Below are positions 1 through 9,044 of a DNA stretch of 64,000 bases, piece by piece. The notes beneath the pieces were generated by a model that was given only the letters and a program-made list of their open reading frames with translations, made no database searches and was not told where the DNA came from. Made by a program: the position numbers and the translations under genes. The stretch comes from Mikania micrantha (taxonomy: Eukaryota; Streptophyta; Magnoliopsida; Asterales; Asteraceae), in assembly GCA_009363875.1 (NCBI GenBank), contig CM018696.1, positions 92,402,215 to 92,466,214 on the forward strand, written 5' to 3'. Within the stretch, counting starts at the first letter, position 1; every line of letters starts with the position of its first letter.

Positions 1-976
1 ATAACAAATAAATAAATAATAAATAAAATGAATTAAAACACAAAAATATTGGTTTCAGAAAATCAAAATAAAATAAACTAAAAATAAAAATATAAAAATA
101 AGAAAATAATAATAATAATAATAATTTTTGTAAAATAAATGCAAGTTTTGTACACTTAAAATAATTTAACATAAATATGTATATGTATAAATAATTTTGT
201 AACATAACTAAATTTTTAAATGTAGATGTATTTTTGTATAGTATGTATGTAAAATTGTAACCTTGAAATTGTGTATGTAAATAATGTATTAAAAATAAAA
301 ATAAATTGTATGTTTGTAAAAGTTGTAACATAATTTTGTATAAGTTAGCATAGAATAAAGTAAATGTATATTATTTTGTAAATGTATATGTTTTGTAACA
401 TAAATGTAAAATTTGTAAAATAATGTATGTTTGTAAAATTATGTATGTTTAATTTTAATGCCAATGTAAATTAAAATAGATATATATGTATTGTAAATTA
501 AAAACATAAATGTTGTATTTCTAATAAAACACTTGTAATAAACAAATAAATAATATTGTACAAACATAAAATTTAAGAAAATAAAAAAAATTGTATTGTA
601 AAATGTCGAGTGTATATTACGAATTAAATTTATATATGTATGTATCATTTGTAATTTAACAAATAAATTTTTTAATGTGTATCAATAAATAAGTAAACAC
701 TAATGTATGTATACTTATGTATGTATGTATAATTTTTGTAATTAATTAATTAATTGTATAATAAAATAAAACCTTGCATAACATAAATAATAACACACTG
801 TACACATATAACACATCAATAATTAAATTAACACAATTTGTAAATTTAATAACAAAAATAACAAATTTTGTAAATAAATAAACAATTGTAAAATAAATTT
901 AATAAAAACTTAGGATTTAGGATTATAGTGAGTTTGTAATTATTTTTGTATATGTTTGTTGTATATTATCGCAGAG
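1..976 (+). other. AT-rich noncoding internal region of Athila-type element
   Basis: Very AT-rich sequence built from degenerate runs of TTGTAAA, TGTATGT and AATAAA with no convincing reading frame. The same texture resumes directly after the ORF1-like gene (from about 2315), so the gene sits as a GC-rich island in one low-complexity noncoding stretch. Athila-type retrotransposons carry a long spacer between pol and their last ORF, which fits. The 5' part of the element lies outside the window. Confidence 0.5.
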
Positions 977-2314
977 ATGGCCGATGCATCGACCTTAGGG
1001 AGCAGGCCCAAGAGGGCCCGTCGCGTGACCACCGCGCTGGCGCAGGCGCAGGCGCAGAGGCAGCCGCCGCCACCACGCGAGATCCGTTACTCAGCACCAT
1101 TGGACGTGCCACCACCGCATGCTCGCCCGGTCCACCCGCAGCTGCGCTCTATACCTGACCATACATTCCTACAGTTTCAGGCACATACCATGGAGTATTC
1201 GCATATGACCAGATTGGCGGTACTGGAGACCATTCAGCACAGGGGATTTGATAGAGCGGTCATCCAGCGGCTTGGCCGATTATAGGAGTTTGATGCGATG
1301 ATGACTCCACCGTGGGCGTACCTGTTGCGATGCCCATGGCAGCAGTACACAGAGCTCACGGTGGAATTCCTATCCACCTTACGCTATGATGAGAGCTTTC
1401 TCACAGCCCCAGGTGTTGTGTCGTTCGCCTTAGGACGAACGCCACAACGCATGAGTGTCGCTGATTTCGCATTGGCCATGGGCATTTACTCCAGGGCGGA
1501 GGTGACCGCTGGAGGGTTTGAGGGCCTCCTTAGGGGCGTATCCCGGGCAGCCAGGCCCGGATGCGTTACGGAGGCTGAGATGGCAGTTTATTGGAGCACG
1601 ATAGCGGTCCCTCCTCATACTGACCGGCGGCTGGCGACCCATATCCGCGACCCTCTTTTGCGGTATATCCATAGGATCCTCGCTACCACCTTGATTCCTC
1701 GCCACTCTGGCAAGGACAAGGTGAGCTATTTTGACCTTTTCTGCCTTTACTGCATTCAGGGTCGCCACCCGGCGAACCTCGCTACCATTTTGCTCACATC
1801 CTTTGCGAGGCCTCGTCGGGGAGGCAACACTGCACACCTGGATATGGGCCCCTACGTTTGCCGCCTTGCCGACTGTCTTGGGGTGTTCGACTGGTACCCA
1901 GTGGAGCATCTTACTGTCGGCCCCGAGACGGTTCCATATGCTTTACACGATATGCAGACGTCGGGGATGGTCACGTGGGACGTGCCACCCCAGTGGGCAC
2001 CCATTTTGGACGATCCTCCTGCCCCTGTTCCCCCGGTGCATCCGCCATCCACGCACTGCATTCGTCATCAGAGGGAGCGACCACCTCGTGATGTGTCGCC
2101 ACGTCCTCCTGCTGCTCCTCGTCTTACACAGAGGTACCTCCTTCAGAGGATAGACGCTTTGGAGGACAGCCAGAGGCGCATAGCGGCTCACCTCGGGGTC
2201 GAGTTAGCACCCCGGATGCCCGACCCTCGCCCCCCAGCAGCCGACCACGAGGTCGGATCCGATATCGATCCGGAGGATGAGGAGGAGGACGATGACGATG
2301 AGGATGACGAGTGA
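977..2314 (+). pseudogene. Athila-type ORF1-like gene, one in-frame stop
   Basis: The frame opens at the ATG at 977 (MADASTLGSRPKRARR) and runs to 2314 apart from one TAG at 1283-1285. Both sides are in the same frame, so a single base change (GAG to TAG, Glu to stop, is simplest) separates two otherwise open halves. The middle resembles the Arabidopsis retrotransposon ORF-1 / ATHILA ORF-1 family: a YSHMTRLAVLE-like segment, then PCxQYTELTVEFLSTL, then an RMSVADFALAMGIY block. The C-terminus is a long acidic tail of Glu and Asp. The function of the family is unknown; the gene occupies the last-ORF (env) position of Athila elements. It is much more GC-rich than its flanks. The alternative, a functional stop readthrough, is possible but unsupported. 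Family call is by recognition, not by search. Confidence 0.72.
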
Positions 2315-2794
2315 TCGTTTGTATTTAGTTTAGTTTATGTATTTTCTTTTCAGTTGTATGTACATGGACAGAACATTATATATGTCATCCATTTTGGTAT
2401 GTTGGTTGTGTATTTATTTATTCTGTGGTTGTGTTTACTTTATTTCCTGCAATTTTGTGGTTGTATGTAAATGTTGTGCATTGCTTGTATATTTTTATTG
2501 TAAAATATGTGTAATGTGTTGGTTGTATCATTGTTTAATTTTGTAATTTATTACTTGTGTTTAATGGTTGTATGCAATGTTGTGTGTATCACTTGTAATT
2601 CAATTTTTGTACTATTTATGTTGTGTTGTAAATTGTAATTATATTATTGTTGCATTAACAATTGGACATGAGTGTTGTTGTATATTTAGAGGCGCGCGAC
2701 TCCATTTATGACACGTCTACATATATTCAGGGAGTTCGTGCTAACCTTTTGTATATTTATTTTCATTTTTATTTTTGTTCGCCAGTTCTGAATC

Positions 2795-2828
2795 CACATT
2801 GAGGACAATGTGTTGTTCTAAGTGTGGG
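2795..2828 (+). promoter_or_regulatory. Stem-loop plus AAGTGTGGG motif after ORF1
   Basis: CACATTG (2795-2801), loop AGGA, CAATGTG (2806-2812): a perfect 7-bp stem, followed by AAGTGTGGG at 2820-2828. The same layout (stem, AGGA loop, short spacer, AAGTGTGRG) recurs at 4240-4270 just before the LTR. Role unknown; it may act in packaging, RNA processing or priming of plus-strand DNA. Confidence 0.55.
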
Positions 2829-4239
2829 TATGTCAGGCTGGCGCCTTTTAGTTTCGTAAATTTTGTAAAAGCAAGTCATTGTATATTATCAAGCCAAATG
2901 TGTATAAAATTTTGTAATTTAGAAAAAATTTTTTTGAATTTTTTGTAAATAAATTATAACTTGTAATTAAATAATGAAATTGTAATTATTTTAAGTTAAA
3001 AACAAAAAAAAATTAAAAAAAAAATCAAAAACTTTACAAAAACATTTTTCTTTTCAATTGAGTCATTGTAAGTATTTTTTCAAGTCAGTATTTGAGTCTT
3101 TTTATTTTCAGTTAATCTAGTTGGGTTGTTTGAGATCTTAATTTGCAGTCTGGTTTTAACCATTCGTACTCAATTACATTCGGGTGGCGGCTACTTAGAC
3201 TACTTCATTTGCAAACGGCCAGCTGTTGATTGACTTTATTTTGGATTAGACTCACTCGTGCTGATGTTGCATAATCAGCTAAGTCTTTTCCACTTTTTAC
3301 CTTATTTTTTATCTTTCTGTAAATATTTGTTTGTTTATTTATTTATTTTGCACTTTCTAATTGAGTCTAGAGTTTTAGGATGTATATAGCTAGAGTCTTG
3401 AAAAATGTCCTTGTTCTTGCTTGCATTTTATAAATGGAAGATGATCGGACTATGATTAGGGCTTAGGTTTTTAGAGGCTAACTTGTGTATTGATTTGGGA
3501 TTTGTTGGTAGGCCCAGCCGATAGAAAGTTCCTTAAGATTTGATAGAATAAACTTAAATTCAGGATTCTTGTGGGTTTAAAACTTGGAAAATTCGGGAAA
3601 TCTGAAACTAAATAATAGTGAATAAAGGAACCTCTGTAAACTAACAACCTAGATTTCTTAAAATTTAAACCTGGCACATATGTTCTCTTTTTATGAAAAT
3701 AAATCCGAGACTTATGGCGCCCGCTAAATAAGAAAAAATTCCACAATCCACTAAGTGAGCTGAGCCTGTGCAAATAAAAGAAAGAGAGAATAAGAGCTAA
3801 AAAGCAGTTGTCATACCCCGGCTCATAACCGAGTGAAACAGTGCTGTAATATGCTCAAGTGAGGTAAAAGAAAAAGAAAAATGAGAGAATAAAAAGGCAA
3901 AATGCTCACACCTTCATCCATCTCCATCATTAGGTTAAAATTTTAACTTTATCTAGGTAGTTTGCATACAGAGGTGGGTTTAAGTCTTTTGATTTAATCC
4001 TGTGCCTTGAAAGGTGTTGTTTAGGATTAAGATAACTCGTTTTGACCAAGGGATGGGATCCATAAGATGAATGATTAAACTTGAACATAAATAAATCATG
4101 ATTAGGGAACTTGAAATTGGTGTTTGGGTTTAGATTGGACCATTATATCAACAATCGCGAATAATACACAAGGATTTTATATTTGTTGAATCTGTAGCAA
4201 ATAAAAACCTAGCCCTGATCTATGATTCCATTTTGTTAG

Positions 4240-4278
4240 CTTTTTCGAGGACGAAAAAGGTTTAAGTGTGAGTATTTT
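4240..4278 (+). promoter_or_regulatory. Stem-loop and purine-rich tract before the LTR
   Basis: CTTTTTCG (4240-4247), loop AGGA, CGAAAAAG (4252-4259) form a perfect 8-bp stem, followed by GTTTAAGTGTGAG and then the TGATAT start of the LTR at 4279. This is where an Athila polypurine tract is expected; the purine run is CGAAAAAGG. Confidence 0.55.
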
Positions 4279-4951
4279 TGATATGTTAGTTTAACACATC
4301 CGTTTTTTGTACATATTCGAGTCGGTTTTCGTTAGTTTTGTTTATATTTTGAGTCGATTTTATTTCCTTTTTACATTTTAGTGTTCTTGTGTAGGAATGT
4401 GTCCCGGAGGAGCGGAAATGAAGACAAACGGGCGTCGGAATCAAGTGCGGGTGAAAATACAAAGAAATCAGGAAAACTAGCCCTAGGAGCATAGCCTAGC
4501 GTGGGCTTCTTGGCGCTAGGCTATGCGCCTGGCATCATCAGGCGAATTTATGCATTTATTCCGCGCGCATAGCCTAGCCTCGCGCTTACAGCGCTAGGCT
4601 ATGCGCCCCAGATGGATTTCTAGCCTAAAACCCTAATTTCAAGCCCTCTATAAATGGATCGCATTCCAGCCGTTTTAAGAACCTTTTTCTGCGACTTTGG
4701 AACCCTAATCGAGCTAGGAGGCTGCTGGAGCTTAACCATGGAAGGAAGAGCTTGATTAGGGTTTGTAGAAGGGAAGAAGGAGCTTGTCTTTGAGTATTTT
4801 CCTTTTCTTTACATGTTCTTAGTTTAAAGCTTTGATCTTTGATGTTTTTAGACTTTATTCAGACTTGTTTAGCTACTGTTAGCATGATTTGTGGCTAGAT
4901 CTATGGTTGTATCTAGGTTTGGGATGATAAAGTTGTGAACTTTGATGATTT
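4279..4951 (+). mobile_element. Partial LTR of Athila-type element
   Basis: Starts TGATATGTTAG right after the hairpin and purine tract. It contains two large inverted repeats (4489-4606), a TATA box TATAAAT at 4649-4655, and downstream of that AACCCTAATCG, as expected of a plant LTR promoter and leader. It is cut at 4951 by the chromovirus LTR, so its 3' end is missing. No second copy lies in the window, so boundaries rest on structure only. Confidence 0.6.
4489..4606. repeat. Two related palindromes in Athila-type LTR
   Basis: GCATAGCCTAGCG (4489-4501) pairs with CGCTAGGCTATGC (4514-4526), 13 bp perfect. GCGCATAGCCTAGC (4565-4578) pairs with GCTAGGCTATGCGC (4593-4606), 14 bp perfect. Both share CATAGCCTAGC, so one probably arose by duplication of the other. 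They lie about 50-160 bp upstream of the TATA box. Confidence 0.85.
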
Positions 4952-5345
4952 TGTGACACCCCAATTCTCATAACAAAACGTTTAACATAATTGCGGAATT
5001 TACAAAATTTAGGTCCCAGATTCACGGGTTTTAAAACCCTTACAATTCAACTAAAATCATTTAACAATTTAACATGACTAACTAGACTTGTTCATCACTT
5101 ACAAAACATGTTAAATACGTTAAAAGTGTAGTTTTAAACTTTACAATCCATTTACTTAATCTTTACAAAAGTGTGGTTCGATCCTTTTAACCGTCTGATC
5201 GTTCTGAGTCGTAGCCGAGCCTACCTTTGACCTGAAACAACCACAAACAATCAAGTGTTAGTCCAAAAGGACTAAGTGAGTTAACCCCTTAACCTCCCCG
5301 TGCTTAACCGAATTAAACGGAAGCAAAATCAAAAAAATCCATTTT

Positions 5346-5483
5346 GGGCGTATGGTACGCCCAACCCGGCGTATGGTACGCCCACCGTACCAAACGCCCA
5401 AATTTCAGCGTTGGCAGAAACTTCTGGGCGTAGTGTAAAGTGCCCGCCGTATGATACGCCCAATCTAGGCGTATGGTACGCCC
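5346..5483. repeat. Array of GGCGTATGGTACGCC palindromes in LTR
   Basis: GGGCGTA-TGG-TACGCCC at 5346-5362, GGCGTATGGTACGCC from about 5368, a diverged half at 5393-5398 and 5426-5461 (GGGCGTAGTGTA, CCGTATGATACGCCC), and GGCGTATGGTACGCCC at 5468-5483. Each unit can fold on itself, giving a GC-rich hairpin cluster in an AT-rich LTR. Confidence 0.85.
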
Positions 5484-5699
5484 ACTGCAGGTCTGCAGCT
5501 ACAATTTTCGCGTTTTCACTTCCAGATTCGATCCGGATCATTCCCGGACATTCTTTTACACAAAAATCAACTCCATGACACTATTTAATCAAATTTTTAA
5601 GTCCCCAAACCTATCTTGGTGACCCTCAACTTATAATTTTACATAATCACCTAATGGTTTGTTTTTCCCAAACCACTTTAACTTTAATTCTTTTTCCTT

Positions 5700-5883
5700 C
5701 GCACGAATGCGAATCATCCCCATGACCCTCATTAGTCATTATACCCCAACTTTCACACGTATGTGAATCATCACCCTTGCCATACAAGTATGGACTTATA
5801 CCCTCTTCCACACGAATGTGGATCATCACTCGAATGCCACCAAAGTGTGGTCTTACATCATATTCCACACGAATGTGGATCAC
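5700..5883. repeat. CACACGAATGTG hairpin repeats in LTR
   Basis: Recurring unit of the form TTCCACACGAATGTGGATCA: two near-identical copies at about 5803-5825 and 5859-5881 and two diverged copies (5700-5717 with GCACGAATGCG, 5753-5772 with CACACGTATGTG). The core CCACA-CGAA-TGTGG is self-complementary. These lie in the same LTR as the other hairpin array. Confidence 0.8.
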
Positions 5884-7170
5884 CAAACATGAAACATGTC
5901 AATTATTTCCTATCATACATTGACATCAATTTAATTCATGCACCCATCACATAATAAGCAACAACTACTACAAACACCACATTATGGAATCCAACAATTC
6001 AAACATTAACCAACATGGATAAGTCTTATGGTTGCTTATTCATGGATAGGTTTACTCACCTTGGTCCTTAGTTCCACTTGGTTCAACTTTCTCTTTACCA
6101 GGTCTTTGGTTGGTACTCCCACCTCCTAGATCATATTATCACACATACACATTCAATCTAGGAACAATTCACACAAAACAAACTTCCAACCCTTTGACCC
6201 ATTATCATCATATTTGACTTTACTATAGTCAAACTCTCATAATTCATTGATTTACATTTCAATTGCTTTCAACATATGAAATTAGACTAAACACCACTAA
6301 CAAATCATCTATTTGAGTTTATGAACCATTTCCCCCAAATTCACCAATAATCACAATTCATTCTTGCATTTAAGTTGTTTGAGGCATTTCCTCAAACACC
6401 TTATGTGCAGAGTTTTATGACACCATAACCTCAACATTTTAAAAAGCCAACATTCCCATTCATTTCATTTCAAACATACAAAGTGTCAAACTCCTCATTT
6501 TATGTATCTTTGATCAAAATTTCTGCACATATGTAATAGACACAACACCCATTCCCCAAATTCATCATTTACTCCATAACTTCATGGAATTCTTGAAACC
6601 CATGAAATCCCCAAAAATCCAACTCTAGGTTTTTCAATCTATTTTACATACAAGAGGATTAATTAGTTGTTTTCTAACATTACTAACATCATCTCATGTT
6701 TTAGATTACACACACAACCCAAATTTTGAGTTTCACCATCATCTAACCACACCCACATGGAAACCCACGAAAATTCCATTACCACATATGAAATCACATA
6801 CCTTAAGTTGAGAAATTACAAGAGGAACACCAATCTACACTTGCATTTATGATCAGAAAGAGTTTAGTAGGTGGATTTTGGTCCAAAATCACAAAACCCT
6901 TCTTTTTCTCCTCTTGAACGTCGACCTCCCCTCCTCCCAAGCCAAAAATCTGATTTTGACTTATTTGACCAAGATTTCCCCATATAACCCCCTTTTAATT
7001 CACTTTCATCATTTGACACTTTAGCCCCCTCAACTTTCAATTTCACATGTACTAAGACTTACTTAGTAATTAATCAATTAATCTACTAATTAACACATAA
7101 CAACACCAATTAACTTAAATTTAAATCACATATCGATTATTTTAATATTAAGTTAAATCGGGTCATTACA

Positions 7171-7207
7171 AATTCTACCCTCCTTAACGGGGTTTCGTCC
7201 CCGAAAC
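7171..7207 (-). promoter_or_regulatory. Hairpin and polypurine tract before 3' LTR
   Basis: On the minus strand GTTTCG, loop GGGA, CGAAAC (plus 7192-7207), then CCCCGTTAAGGAGGGTAGAATT running into the LTR. The AAGGAGGGTAGAA stretch is the likely plus-strand primer. The stem-loop has the same layout as the ones at 2795 and 4240 in the Athila-type element. Confidence 0.65.
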
Positions 7208-7211
7208 TAGT

Positions 7212-8651
7212 TTACATATCAAACAGAAAGGGATAGAATTTCTTCATTTCATCTTCCGACTCCCACGTTGTGTCGGATCCTCGTCTATTCTTCCATTGCA
7301 CCTTGACTTGGTTCAATGACTTGTTTCTAAGCCGTTTTATCTTTCGGTCTAATATTGCCACCGGTTTCTCCACATAATTCAATTTGTCAACAACTTCCAC
7401 ATCTTCCAAAGGCACATAAGCCGACTCATCTGCCAAACACTTTCTCAAATGAGACACATGAAAGGTGTTATGAATGCCACTTAGCTCGTCTGGTAGTTCT
7501 AGACGATAAGCAACTTCACTAACCCGAGCAATGATCCTAAAAGGACCAATGAAGCGTGGACTTAGCTTCCCGCGCTTACGAAATCGAATTACTCCCTTCC
7601 ACGGAGAGACTTTCAACAACACATAGTCCCCCACCTGGAATTCAATTGGTCTTCTCCGTTTATCCGCATACGATTTCTGTCGGTCTTGAGCCGCTTTCAA
7701 ATGAGCTCGTATTTGATCAATCTTTGCATTAGTCACCTTAATCACTTCTTTTTCTGCAATCTCTCGTTGACCGTTTTCATCCCAACAAACGGGAGTACGA
7801 CATTTCCTCCCATAAAGCATTTCATATGGTGGCATTCCAAGACTAGAATGATAACTATTATTGTATGAGAATTCTGCCAACGGCAAATAGTCATCCCAAC
7901 TTCCCCCAAAATCAATAATGCACGCACGTAGCATATCCTCCAAAGTTTGAATGGTCCTTTCACTCTGACCATCCGTTTGAGGATGATACGCCGTGCTCAG
8001 CAAGAGTTTGGTGCCTAACTCATCCTGAAATTTCCTCCAAAAGTGTGAGGTAAACCGAGTGTCTCTATCCGATACAATAGATACCGGTACCCCATGTCGT
8101 GACACCACTTCCTTTATATATACCTCTGCCATTTTCTCCGACGAATAAGTCTCACGTATCGGAATAAAATGAGCACTTTTCGTCAACCTGTCAACAATGA
8201 CCCAAATCGTATCATGTCCCTTTTTGATCTTAGGGAGTTTAGTGATTAGATCCATTGTGACATGCTCCCACTTCCATAAAGGAATCTCCAACGGTTGTAA
8301 CTTGCCATACGGTTTCTGGTGCTCAGCTTTTACCTGCATGCAAGTCAAACATTTCTCCACATACTTCACAATATCTCTTTTCATTCCCGGCCACCAATAA
8401 TTTCTCCGGAAATCACGATACATCTTGGTGGCACCCGGATGAATAGAGTACTTAGACTTATGAGCTTCCTCCAACAAAATCGACTTGAAGGGACAAGTGG
8501 GAGGTATCCACACCCGACCCCACCTTGTCTTCAAGCCTTGCTCATCTTCATCCAAGTTGTGAATTTGCCCCTTTATTTGGTCTCTCTTCCAATTTTCTTC
8601 CTTGAGTGCCTCCACTTGTGCATTGAGTAGCAAGATGCCCTTGCTTCCCAC
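7212..8651 (-). pseudogene. Chromovirus integrase plus chromodomain, truncated pol
   Basis: Open frame of 479 codons from 8651 to the stop at 7212. It has the integrase zinc-binding H64, H71, C101, C104 and then a complete D,D35E core: D134 (TMDLITKLP), D195 (SDRDTRF), E231 (DGQSERT). After the core come the GPF/Y-like segment (SPRFIGPFRI) and a C-terminal chromodomain-like end (VKVQWKNRRGSDTTWE). Protease, reverse transcriptase and RNase H are absent: the frame starts in the linker before integrase and within a few codons runs into a gag zinc knuckle in another frame. There is no start codon context, so this is the surviving 3' part of pol after a large internal deletion. Integrase itself looks undamaged. 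Confidence 0.85.
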
Positions 8652-8661
8652 ATTTGTAGCA
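8620..8661 (-). pseudogene. Gag CCHC zinc knuckle remnant
   Basis: In a frame different from the integrase frame, 14 codons read CYKCGKQGHLATQC, a perfect CX2CX4HX4C zinc knuckle of retroviral-type Gag. The frame is open upstream for about 30 codons and then stops. It overlaps the start of the integrase frame, which pins the deletion junction that removed protease and reverse transcriptase to this stretch. Confidence 0.75.
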
Positions 8662-9044
8662 ATTCACATTTGCTAAAAGAGCTTCAATTCTTGGTTGTAT
8701 GAACAATCCAAGCCTTCCAAGATCACCAAATCACTCATTCTTCACGTTTTAGGGTTTTTCTCCCCCTTGCACCTCTCTTGAACGACACACACACTTACAC
8801 CTATAAAATGTGTATTTTGACCAAGTCAAGACATAAATCCCCTCTTTAATTAAGTTTGGCTAATTGGCACAAATGGTCCCTCAACCTTTATATTTAGTTA
8901 ACCAATTCGACCAACTTAATCAAGTTAGTTACTAGTTAAGTCTAACACCTTAATTGTTGTTAAAACACCCATCAGTTAAAATATAATGATAATTATCCAC
9001 CAATTATATTATATTTTAATATTTTCCCAAAATGGGTCGTTACA
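8662..9044 (-). mobile_element. Partial second LTR of chromovirus-type element
   Basis: On the minus strand it begins TGTAACGACCC at 9044, like the TGTAATGACCC of the LTR at 7170, and shares short blocks with it (TATTAAAATA, GTTGAGGG, TTGGTCAAA), but the two are clearly diverged and this copy is only about 0.38 kb. An AAACCCTAAAAC leader-like motif lies near 8745-8756. It interrupts the OTU part of the MULE at 9044/9045. Confidence 0.55.

Larger units (their letters stand above)
2315..4278 (+). other. Athila-type 3' noncoding region
   Basis: No coding frame is supported. It begins with TGTATG/TTGTAA-rich sequence like the region 5' of the ORF, then holds a hairpin with AAGTGTGGG (2795-2828), a poly(A)-rich patch near 3000-3035, and leads to a second hairpin (4240-4259) just before the LTR. 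This is the usual arrangement between the last ORF and the 3' LTR of Athila elements. Confidence 0.5.
4952..7170 (-). mobile_element. 3' LTR of chromovirus-type Ty3/gypsy element
   Basis: On the minus strand it starts TGTAATGACCC at 7170 and ends GGGGTGTCACA at 4952, with TG...CA ends and a length of 2219 bp. It directly follows the integrase stop, a hairpin and a purine-rich tract (7171-7207), so it is a 3' LTR. It holds hairpin arrays at 5346-5483 and 5700-5883. The outer flank is GATTT, which does not match the flank of the other LTR piece at 9045 (ATGAC), so no target duplication is seen. Confidence 0.75.

Noticed and set aside
1430..2191. Several overlapping frames inside the ORF1-like gene
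   Set aside because: Shadows of a GC-rich coding region; only the 977-2314 frame resembles a protein family.
4952..9044. One intact retrotransposon insertion
   Set aside because: LTRs are diverged, flanks do not match, and gag to RNase H are missing.
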